Assembly (NCBI GenBank): GCA_964588385.1
Contig: CAZPPG010000015.1
Span: 5,105-69,104 of the forward strand
Source: JAHBWV01 sp964588385
GTDB taxonomy: Bacteria; Planctomycetota; Phycisphaerae; Phycisphaerales; UBA1924
Reading direction: 5' to 3'
DNA: 64,000 bases
Under the pieces are notes generated by a model. The model saw only the letters and a list, made by a program, of their open reading frames with translations, did not search any database and was not told the DNA's origin. A program made the position numbers and the translations under genes. Below are positions 28,262 to 36,708 of this stretch, piece by piece (position 1 is the stretch's first letter; each line of letters opens with the position of its first letter).

Positions 28262-28354
28262 CGCCGCTTCAGCGGTGCCTCCTTTGAACGCCTTCGAGTC
28301 GCACTCGGTCTCGCGCTTCGCGAGCCGATGCGACTGAAAGCCTCGCTTGATACG
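28262..28354 (+). repeat. Structured direct repeat, copy 1
   Basis: About 93 bases repeated with about 85-90% identity at 28758-28851. It starts with the hairpin CCGC-TTCA-GCGG and then a long stem: AGTCGCA pairs with TGCGACT, an unpaired C, TCGG with CCGA, and CTCGCG with CGCGAG around a 3-base loop (CTT here, CTC in copy 2). The stems are conserved between copies. It lies 37 bases before the Imm53-type gene. Confidence 0.8.
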
Positions 28355-28391
28355 CTTCCAGTTGACTGTCGCAACCGCAACAAGGCCGCTT

Positions 28392-28739
28392 ATGGAATCG
28401 ATGCAACAACTCAATCAATGGTGGCAGGCCCAATGCGACGGCGATTGGGAGCACGAGTTCGGTGTCAGCATTGGCACCCTGGACAACCCCGGCTGGATTG
28501 TCAAGATCGACATCATGTACACCCACATGCAGGATTGGCGCTTCGAGCCGGTCTCGCGGCGGCTTTCAGAGACCGACTGGCACGACTACCGCATCGTTCC
28601 CGGAACCACATGCGGCGGGTCCGAGTTCATGCACTTCGTTGGCATGGGCGGCCCGAACAACCTTGACGACATCCTCAGCTTCTTCCTCAACGCTGTTGCA
28701 ATGCAACTCGAGTCCGAGGACGGCGATCCGAAAGCCTAA
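28392..28739 (+). CDS. Imm53-family immunity protein
   Basis: 115 residues from ATG 28392. It matches the immunity protein 53 pattern: LNQWWQAQCDGDWEHEFGVS, IGTLDNPGWIVKIDI, then WHDYRIVPG and a C-terminal helix DDILSFFLNAVAM. Imm53 proteins neutralise toxins of polymorphic toxin or contact-dependent systems in the same cytoplasm. No toxin gene lies in the window, so this is an orphan immunity gene, and the toxin it counters cannot be named. It sits between two copies of a structured repeat. An in-frame start at 28347 would lie inside the repeat and is less likely. Confidence 0.8.
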   Translation: MESMQQLNQWWQAQCDGDWEHEFGVSIGTLDNPGWIVKIDIMYTHMQDWRFEPVSRRLSETDWHDYRIVPGTTCGGSEFMHFVGMGGPNNLDDILSFFLNAVAMQLESEDGDPKA

Positions 28740-28757
28740 CCGCGATCGCCCTACATT

Positions 28758-28851
28758 CGCCGCTTCAGCGGCGCTTTCCTTTGAACGCCTTCGAGTCGCA
28801 CTCGGTCTCGCGCTCCGCGAGCCGATGCGACTGAAGTGCCAGCTCGATACG
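28758..28851 (+). repeat. Structured direct repeat, copy 2
   Basis: Second copy of the element at 28262-28354, about 496 bases downstream, between the Imm53-type and the SUKH-type genes. The first hairpin here is CGCCGC-TTCA-GCGGCG, six pairs, and the long bulged stem is intact. Each copy lies directly upstream of one immunity gene on the same strand, so it could be a leader element or a recombination site. Confidence 0.8.
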
Positions 28852-28870
28852 ATGACGCATGCAAGGCGAC

Positions 28871-29410
28871 ATGAGCGGCGTGCTGAAATCCTGGCTGGCG
28901 ATGCCGTGCGACTGGGCCGATGGCCTCACAGAGGCCGAGATCTCCGAGGCGGAGACCATGCACGGCCTTCGCTTCCCGCCTGATCTCCGCACGCTTATGC
29001 AATCCAGACTCCCATGTGGCCCCCAATGGCCCGACTGGCGTCATCCGGAAACCGTGGCCGATCGCCTCGCTTGGCCCTGGGAAGGCGCAGCCTTCGACAT
29101 CGAAGAAAACGCGTTCTGGCTCGACGAGTTTGGTCCTCTTCCGTTGCAACTCGAAGAGGCGCTTCGCGTCGCTCGCCCCCACTTCGACGCGGCACCGAAG
29201 CTCATCCCGATCTTCGTCCACCGCTCTATCGTTTCAATCCCACACGCGCCGGGTAACCCGATCCTCTCGGTGTACCAGACCGACATCATCTGCTACGGTC
29301 TCAACCTCGCAGACTGGATCGCGCGCGAGTTCGGCCCAACGCGGACGTCTTTATCGCCCCCACTCGCGGTCGATCTCGGCCTCTGGACTCGCATCATGTA
29401 TAGCCGTTGA
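28871..29410 (+). CDS. SMI1/KNR4 (SUKH) family protein, probable immunity protein
   Basis: 179 residues from ATG 28871, with AAGG four bases before it; ATG 28859, at the end of the repeat, is possible. The SUKH pattern is visible: an N-terminal GLTEAEISEAETMHGLRFPP (the helix and PxDL turn), WPDWRH, then FWLDEFGPLP, the segment KLIPIFVHRSIVSIPHAPGN-type strand pair, and PILSVYQTDIICYGLNLADW. SUKH proteins are common immunity factors against polymorphic toxins. No toxin neighbour is seen. The family assignment is by motif order and is fairly secure; target unknown. Confidence 0.78.
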   Translation: MSGVLKSWLAMPCDWADGLTEAEISEAETMHGLRFPPDLRTLMQSRLPCGPQWPDWRHPETVADRLAWPWEGAAFDIEENAFWLDEFGPLPLQLEEALRVARPHFDAAPKLIPIFVHRSIVSIPHAPGNPILSVYQTDIICYGLNLADWIAREFGPTRTSLSPPLAVDLGLWTRIMYSR

Positions 29411-29487
29411 ACCATGCCCTTTGCGCCCCTCCGCGGCGATTACGAGCGAACATGCCGCGTCAACCGCAATTGAAGCTTCCTCAGACG

Positions 29488-29904
29488 TCACTCGCGCTCT
29501 TTCCGCTTGCTGAGTCGATCCCATACATCCAGCCGTCGGGCCACCTTCTGCATCTCACTCGCTCCCCTCGCGAGTTCCGCTTTGAACTGCTCCACGATCT
29601 CAGCCTGCGGCCGACACCGCTCTTCGCGGAAGCCGACCCACTCCGGAAAGATTTGCTTGGCCACTTCCCACTCTTCGCCAAACTCGGAGTCGATGCCGCA
29701 GATCATGCACGTGCGGTGACGGACCACCGCCCGGAGCGCCCAAACAGCCCTTGTGACCGGTGGAGTCTCGTCTGACCACCACACGCCACCCGACAGCAGT
29801 TCGTACGAGAACGTCGCGTTCGGATCCACACGACACAACGCACGGCACTCCGGCGCCGCCTGCAACAGCATCTCGCGAATCCGCTCCGACTTGGACTCTG
29901 TCAC
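29488..29904 (-). CDS. Hypothetical protein
   Basis: 138 residues from GTG 29904, chosen for GGAAGGGAG 8 bases upstream; the frame opens further up but without such a site. No signal peptide. Contents include RIREMLLQAAPECRALCRVD, FSYELLSGGVWWSDE, HRTCMICGIDSEFGEEWEVA and EIVEQFKAELARGASEMQKV. Two Cys in TCMICG could bind metal. It lies in the accessory patch with orphan immunity genes but on the opposite strand, so an immunity role is only a guess. Confidence 0.55.
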   Translation of the reverse strand: MTESKSERIREMLLQAAPECRALCRVDPNATFSYELLSGGVWWSDETPPVTRAVWALRAVVRHRTCMICGIDSEFGEEWEVAKQIFPEWVGFREERCRPQAEIVEQFKAELARGASEMQKVARRLDVWDRLSKRKERE

Positions 29905-30101
29905 AACGCGTTCTCCCTTCCTCAATGCTACAAGAGTGTCAACGTGCCCCGGCGCGCTCCCATTCCTTCCCATTTCCCTTTGAGACCTTCGTATTCAACC
30001 CCTTCTCCTCCCCCTCCGCGCCACTCCGCCTCCTCCGCGACCTCTGCGTTCTCTTCTCTTCCCCCACACTCTCAAGTTAGGACTATGATCGGTCTCCCAT
30101 C

Positions 30102-31475
30102 ATGGCCCTTACCACCCTCTATCTCGATCTCAACAGCTACTTCGCCTCGGTCGAGCAGCAGGACCGGCCCGACCTCCGCAACCGCCCCATCGGCGTCGTC
30201 GCCGTCATCACCGACACCACCTCGCTCCTCGCCGCCAGCATCGAGGCCAAGCGCCTCGGCATCAAGACCGGCACCTCCGTCCGCGATGCCCGGCGCATGT
30301 GCCCCTCCATGATCTTCGTCGAGTCCCGCCCGCGCCTCTATGTCGAGTACCACCACCGCATCATCGAGGCGATCGAGGCCCGCATCCCCGTCCGAGGCGT
30401 CCACTCCATCGACGAGGTCTCCTGCCGCCTGCAACCCAGCGAACGCAACGAGCCCGCTGCCCGCGCTCTGGCCCTCTCCATCAAACAGTCCATCCGCGAG
30501 CGCATCGGCGATGTCGTCCGCTGCTCCATCGCCATCGCGCCCAACCGCTTCCTCGCCAAGGTCGGCACCGACATGATGAAGCCCGACGGGCTGGTCGTCA
30601 TCGACACCCCCGAACTCCCCCAGCGCCTCTACGGGCTCGAACTCATCGACTTCCCCGGCATCGGTCGCAAGATGCGAGAGCGTCTCGATCGCAAGGGCAT
30701 TCGCACCGTCGAAGAACTCTGCGCCCTCTCCGAGCGCGAGATGGAAGCGGCGTGGGAGAGCGTGATCGGCCGCACCTGGTGGCACTGGCTCCGCGGCCAC
30801 GATGTCCCCGAACCCCCCACACGCAAGCGCAGCGTCGGCCACCAACACGTCCTTCCCCCCAAGGACCGCACCGACGATCTCGCCCGCGCCATATGCGTGC
30901 GCCTCCTCAACAAGGCCGCGTCGCGCCTGCGTCACATGGGATACGGCGCGGCCAAGCTCAGCGTCTGGATTCGTTACATGGATCCCAATCGGTTCGAGCG
31001 CGCCCGTGATGGTCGCCGCGCTCCCGCATCCTCTAGCAGCTTCCCCACCGCTCCCCTCACCGGCGCATCCGTCGTCGGCGCGTGGGGCGGCCGCTCTCCA
31101 GGACGCTGGGCATCCGACCTCGCGCTCCCCGCCGGCTCCGCCGACACCATGACCTTCATCGAGGCCTTCGCCTCGCTCTGGGAGTCGCGACCCCGCGACG
31201 GGCGCACGCCCCTCTGCGTCGGCGTCACCCTCCACGACCTCGCGCCTCACGCCGATGTCGCCGCCGCGCTCTTTCAGGGCGAGCAGCGCCGCATGGCCCT
31301 CGCCAAGGCCGTCGACAAGCTCGACGCCAAGTACGGGCGTCACACCGTCTATCCCGCATCCATGCACGACGCTCGCTCCAGCGGCAAGGGCGGCATCGCC
31401 TTCCAGTCCGTCCCCGACCTCGCCGTCCCCGACACCCTCAACGACCCCGATGACACCGACGACGAGCACGCATGA
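30102..31475 (+). CDS. Y-family (DinB-like) translesion DNA polymerase
   Basis: 457 residues. Palm and fingers: YLDLNSYFASVEQ (the catalytic Asp; the usual DxD is DLN here), RNRPIGVVAVITDTTSLLAA, CPSMIFVESR, and SIDEVS with the second catalytic Asp/Glu. The thumb has the helix-hairpin-helix IDFPGIGRKMRERLDRKGIR. The little-finger region starts with RSVGHQHVLPPKDRT and is followed by an Asp/Ser/Pro-rich insertion and a C-terminal tail without an obvious clamp-binding peptide. It inserts nucleotides opposite lesions. No LexA box was found. The unusual length (DinB about 350) comes from the insertion near residues 300-345. Confidence 0.85.
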   Translation: MALTTLYLDLNSYFASVEQQDRPDLRNRPIGVVAVITDTTSLLAASIEAKRLGIKTGTSVRDARRMCPSMIFVESRPRLYVEYHHRIIEAIEARIPVRGVHSIDEVSCRLQPSERNEPAARALALSIKQSIRERIGDVVRCSIAIAPNRFLAKVGTDMMKPDGLVVIDTPELPQRLYGLELIDFPGIGRKMRERLDRKGIRTVEELCALSEREMEAAWESVIGRTWWHWLRGHDVPEPPTRKRSVGHQHVLPPKDRTDDLARAICVRLLNKAASRLRHMGYGAAKLSVWIRYMDPNRFERARDGRRAPASSSSFPTAPLTGASVVGAWGGRSPGRWASDLALPAGSADTMTFIEAFASLWESRPRDGRTPLCVGVTLHDLAPHADVAAALFQGEQRRMALAKAVDKLDAKYGRHTVYPASMHDARSSGKGGIAFQSVPDLAVPDTLNDPDDTDDEHA

Positions 31476-31630
31476 CCGCAACTCGCTCTCGTGCCGCTGG
31501 CTGCTTGTCAGCCCGTGCGAACAACAGCGATCTTCCGAAACTTCAAAGAGTGACAGCGCGCGAATATCCTCCCTTTCGAGCCCGACGGTTTACAAGTTGG
31601 GGGGCGGGGGGCACACTTCGACTCCTGCTC

Positions 31631-31695
31631 TCCGCATCCGCCGACTTTCGGCGGATGCGGAAAGCCGAACCGACGGTGGCTTCTACCACCGTCGG
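31631..31695. terminator. Two tandem perfect hairpins between convergent genes
   Basis: Hairpin A: TCCGCATCCGCCGA (31631-31644), loop CTT, TCGGCGGATGCGGA (31648-31661), 14 pairs. Hairpin B: CCGACGGTGG (31670-31679), six-base loop, CCACCGTCGG (31686-31695), 10 pairs. They lie between the polymerase gene ending at 31475 and the convergent PEP-CTERM gene ending at 31731. A bidirectional transcription block or REP-like pair is likely. Confidence 0.6.
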
Positions 31696-31730
31696 CCACT
31701 CACATGAGTTCTTAGTCCGCCGCGCGAGAC

Positions 31731-32501
31731 TCAGCGACGCCGACGCCGCATCGCAATCAGCCCGCCCACACCGGCAAGCCCCAGCGCGCCCGGCGCTGGC
31801 ACCACATCGATCGTCGCGCTGAAGATGATGCCGCTCACACCGAAGCCCGCATCGCGCTGGTAGAGGTACATGTAGTTGAGTCCCGGGTTCACCATTGCCG
31901 TGATGTTCTGAAAGTGCGTGGTGGGCGTCGCGTAACTGCCGCCGGAATATCCCGTCGAGATGCCGTTGATGTAAAGCCCATCGGGATTCGGACCGCCCCA
32001 GGAAGGATGGTCACCCAGGTAGTCATCCACCGCGTACTCGATCTTGATCGTCGCGAGCGTGACCGACGACAGCGTCACGTTGAACGGCACCGCGTAGAGC
32101 ACCGAACCCGCCACGCCGTTGCCGGTGCCGGGCGTGCCATCGGGGTTCACGAAATAGCCGTCCCAGTTGATCCACCGCGCCTGGGGATCGCTGATCCCCG
32201 GCGTCCACACCGACACCGGGTTGATCACGTGCGCCGCCGAACCCGCGTTTGCGCCCGCAAAGTCCGCCGCACCGAACACCGAACCGCTCGCGGGCGCGCC
32301 GCCCGGCGTCCCCGGACGCCACGTCACGATGTCATCGGGCTGACCCGCAACCCCGGGCAACCCACCCACCTGCCCGCTCCGCAGCGTGATCGTCTGCGAG
32401 GCGGCCGAGGCGCTTCCCGCGACGAGCGCCGACGCCAAGCCGGCGAACGCGGCGATGCGAGCGAAAGAGAAAGAACGATTCTGACGGCTGCGGATGTTCA
32501 T
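31731..32501 (-). CDS. Secreted PEP-CTERM-type protein
   Basis: 256 residues from ATG 32501, preceded by AAAAGGGAG. A signal peptide (ARIAAFAGLASALVAGSASA) begins it; the mature part is beta-rich with repeats of Gly, Asn and Asp, such as DWDGY-type and VNPGLNYMYLYQRDAGFGV. The C-terminus is the sorting tag: VVPAPGALGLAGVGGLIAMR plus further arginines. By family, such proteins are exported, recognised at the VPAPG motif and processed by an exosortase. Function in the cell is unknown; an extracellular or surface role is inferred. Confidence 0.75.
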   Translation of the reverse strand: MNIRSRQNRSFSFARIAAFAGLASALVAGSASAASQTITLRSGQVGGLPGVAGQPDDIVTWRPGTPGGAPASGSVFGAADFAGANAGSAAHVINPVSVWTPGISDPQARWINWDGYFVNPDGTPGTGNGVAGSVLYAVPFNVTLSSVTLATIKIEYAVDDYLGDHPSWGGPNPDGLYINGISTGYSGGSYATPTTHFQNITAMVNPGLNYMYLYQRDAGFGVSGIIFSATIDVVPAPGALGLAGVGGLIAMRRRRR

Positions 32502-32748
32502 GGCAATGCTCCCTTTTGGTGTTCCTGGTTTCGGTCCCGATGGACCGCTGTGCGGCTCATCTCGGTGTCGGACGGTCCCACAAGAACCGGCCTTTTCACC
32601 GCGAACAAGGACACCAGAGTTCCCGCACACCCGCGGAACCTTGCAGCCATGAACCCACATTCTTTCGATTGACTCGAAGCGACCGTGGCCCGCGCCGCTC
32701 AAGCCCCCCGCAACCTCATCCCCCGTCACCCACTATCCTCTCGCAACC

Positions 32749-33570
32749 ATGCCGACACACCTGCCGACTCCTGCGCGCCGCGCCTTCACCCTCATCGAAC
32801 TCCTCGTCGTCATCGCCATCATCGCGCTCCTTATCGGCATCCTCCTCCCCACACTCGGCTCCGCACGCAGGCAAGCCCAGATCACCGTCTGCGGCAGCCG
32901 CCTCCAGCAGCTCTCCGTCGGCCTCACCCTCTACCAGAACGACTTCCCCGGCTACCTCCCCCAGGCCATCGGCCCACTCCCCTCCGGCGGCGAGTCCGTC
33001 ATCGGCGCTCTCTTCGGAGGCAAGAAGGGCACGCTTCCCTTCTACGGCATCAACGAGATCGGCGCCGAGCGCCGCCCCCTGAACCGCTACGTCACCACGC
33101 AGGACATTCCCCCGGATGAGCCGCACGACCCCGCCATCCCACCCTTCGATCTCGACCAGTTCCGCTCCCCCATCGACAAGGGCCTCAACGACACCGGCCT
33201 CCCGATTCCAGGCCTCGAGCGCGCCGAGCTCATGTACGACTTCCTCGGCTCTTCCTACACGCTCAACGACCACGCCCCCGACACCAACCCCTACGGCGAT
33301 GAGTTCCCCACCCTCGTCCCCTCCGGCGGCGGGCGCATGCCCCCCATCGAACAACCCACCAAGACCTGGGTCATCGGCACACACACCATCTACAACCACG
33401 ACGACGGAGGCGATCGCAAGCAATACTGGTTCGGCTCCAACAAGGTCCGCGCCAACCTCGCCTTCATCGACGGCCACGCGAAGCTCAGCATCCCCGTCGC
33501 GCCCGACCAGACGCCCGAAACGCCCGACTACACATTTCTCCCCTCAACCCGCTGGCTCGAGCGCTTCTGA
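32749..33570 (+). CDS. Type II secretion/type IV pilin-like pseudopilin
   Basis: 273 residues. The N-terminus carries the prepilin cleavage and methylation site, RRAFTLIELLVVIAIIALLI, with the conserved Phe/Glu spacing (cleavage before Phe, Glu at +5), followed by an alpha-helix and a globular part (PGYLPQAIGPLP, NLAFIDGHAKLSIPVAP) of the kind seen in planctomycete DUF1559-like proteins. Prepilin peptidase would process it, and it would join a pseudopilus. GspD and GspE genes are at 54-58 kb of this window, so a common secretion system is plausible but not shown. Confidence 0.85.
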   Translation: MPTHLPTPARRAFTLIELLVVIAIIALLIGILLPTLGSARRQAQITVCGSRLQQLSVGLTLYQNDFPGYLPQAIGPLPSGGESVIGALFGGKKGTLPFYGINEIGAERRPLNRYVTTQDIPPDEPHDPAIPPFDLDQFRSPIDKGLNDTGLPIPGLERAELMYDFLGSSYTLNDHAPDTNPYGDEFPTLVPSGGGRMPPIEQPTKTWVIGTHTIYNHDDGGDRKQYWFGSNKVRANLAFIDGHAKLSIPVAPDQTPETPDYTFLPSTRWLERF

Positions 33571-33579
33571 CCTCCGGTC

Positions 33580-34941
33580 TCAGTTCCGGCGCGGCTGTCC
33601 GCCCCGCTTCGACGGGCTCGTCGCGTTCAGCGACAACCACTGCTCCGCCTGCTCCGGCAACACCGGCTGCACAATCCAACCCCAGAAGCCCGGTGTCCCG
33701 TAGAACCGCACCGTCGTCGGCGGCTGCAACTGGAACGCAAACGGCACCAGCATCTGCAGGTCCTCGTTGTTCCCGAAGTAAGGCCACGGCTTGCCGATGT
33801 CCGGCACGCGCGAGCTCTCCTTCCGCATCGCCACCACATCCACCGGCACCCACGTCAGAATGTCATTCGCCTCGTCATACAGCGCGAACTCCGCCCACGC
33901 CCGCAACTCCTCCGACACCCCGCGCTTCGTCTTCAGAAACGTCTGCTCTTCCTTCTTCTGGCCAACGTCATACCCGATCACCATCCGCGTCGGAATCCCC
34001 GCCTCGCGAAGACACGCCACCAGCAGGCACGTGATGTCAAACTGTGACCCGCGCCGATCAATCGCCGTCTGAGGCGCGCCCTTCGAATCAATCCCCTGGA
34101 TCTTCCCCGTGCGCGAGTAACCGAACCCAGATCCCGAAACCTGCACCAGTTCCGCGACCTGGCCCGTGATCCACTTGGCCGTCACCACCGGTGTCTGGCT
34201 CTGCGGCTTGCCGTTCGTCCACTTCGCCACAAGATCCCGCACCGGGCTCATATCCAGTGTCTCACCGTTCGGCGCGTGCGTCACATACGGCTCCGCCTTT
34301 GTCGCGTTCAACGCCTCCGGCGGCCACGTCCCCGGCCACGCCAGCTTCATCGCCTCCTTCTCGTTGAACTCCACCTTGTACCCCGTCCCCGACACCTTCA
34401 CATCAAGGTGCATCTGCTTGCCCTGGTACTGCGCCGGCTCCAGCGTCCACTTCGCAAGCTTCGTCCCCGAGGGATACCCCTCAAGCACCTCAAACGTCTC
34501 CACCCGCACGCGATCGTTGAACGTCAGCGTGCCCGAGAACGCGCCCTCCTCGGGCGGCTCCCACCCCGACGTCGCCGGCAGCATCGGGAACACCACCACC
34601 GCCGACGAAAACTGCCACATCTCCTGCGTCGGGAAACTCCCCGTCGGCGTCAGCAGCACCTCCTGCGAACTCGCCACATCCACCCGAATGCTCAGCACCC
34701 AGTCCTTCGGATCCGACCTCTTCAGATACGGATTCGGCCCCTGCTGCCTCGGACGCGTGGGAGCCGCGGGCGCGGGCTGCGCCGAAGCGTCCGGCGTCGC
34801 CGGAGGAGCCCCGGACCCCGGCGGCGGATTCCGTCGCGTCTGCCCCCACGCCGACCCTGCAACCACCGACCCCGCCACAACACCGATCGCCGCCGCAAGC
34901 CCGACCCCGCCACGCCATCCGCCATTCACGCGATTCCGCAT
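33580..34941 (-). CDS. Secreted transglutaminase-fold protein lacking catalytic Cys and His
   Basis: 453 residues from ATG 34941. After a signal peptide (GLAAAIGVVAGSVVAGSAWG) and a Pro/Ala-rich linker comes a beta-sandwich-like domain (85-200), then a transglutaminase core. The family pattern G-x-C-x-D is RGSQFDIT here (Gln300 in the Cys place), LREAGIPTRMVIGYDVG is intact, H-A-W-x-E is RAWAE (Arg347 in place of His), and the Asp of W-x-P-x-D is kept (WVPVDV, Asp368). So the fold is kept and the Cys and His of the triad are lost: probably a non-enzymatic binding protein. Confidence 0.75.
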   Translation of the reverse strand: MRNRVNGGWRGGVGLAAAIGVVAGSVVAGSAWGQTRRNPPPGSGAPPATPDASAQPAPAAPTRPRQQGPNPYLKRSDPKDWVLSIRVDVASSQEVLLTPTGSFPTQEMWQFSSAVVVFPMLPATSGWEPPEEGAFSGTLTFNDRVRVETFEVLEGYPSGTKLAKWTLEPAQYQGKQMHLDVKVSGTGYKVEFNEKEAMKLAWPGTWPPEALNATKAEPYVTHAPNGETLDMSPVRDLVAKWTNGKPQSQTPVVTAKWITGQVAELVQVSGSGFGYSRTGKIQGIDSKGAPQTAIDRRGSQFDITCLLVACLREAGIPTRMVIGYDVGQKKEEQTFLKTKRGVSEELRAWAEFALYDEANDILTWVPVDVVAMRKESSRVPDIGKPWPYFGNNEDLQMLVPFAFQLQPPTTVRFYGTPGFWGWIVQPVLPEQAEQWLSLNATSPSKRGGQPRRN

Positions 34942-35045
34942 GTGAAGTCCTTTCCCGTTGTGCCCCCAACCACAATCGTACACCCTCTGCCCCTCTGCCC
35001 CTTTCCCTCCTCTTCTACCATTCCTCCCCCACAGGAGTTCCCCCT

Positions 35046-36620
<1,575 letters not shown>

Positions 36621-36708
36621 GGCTGCTACAAGGTTCGCAAGACTACATTGGCATTCGGAATACCACCACGGGATCATGCACACAACGCGCTGCGACCCGC
36701 TTTACACA

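Noticed and set aside
28262..28851. Repeat-gene-repeat order that looks like an integron cassette array
   Set aside because: The repeats fold, but neither copy has recognisable RYYYAAC and GTTRRRY boxes at its ends, and no integrase gene is in the window. Kept only as an unexplained structured repeat.
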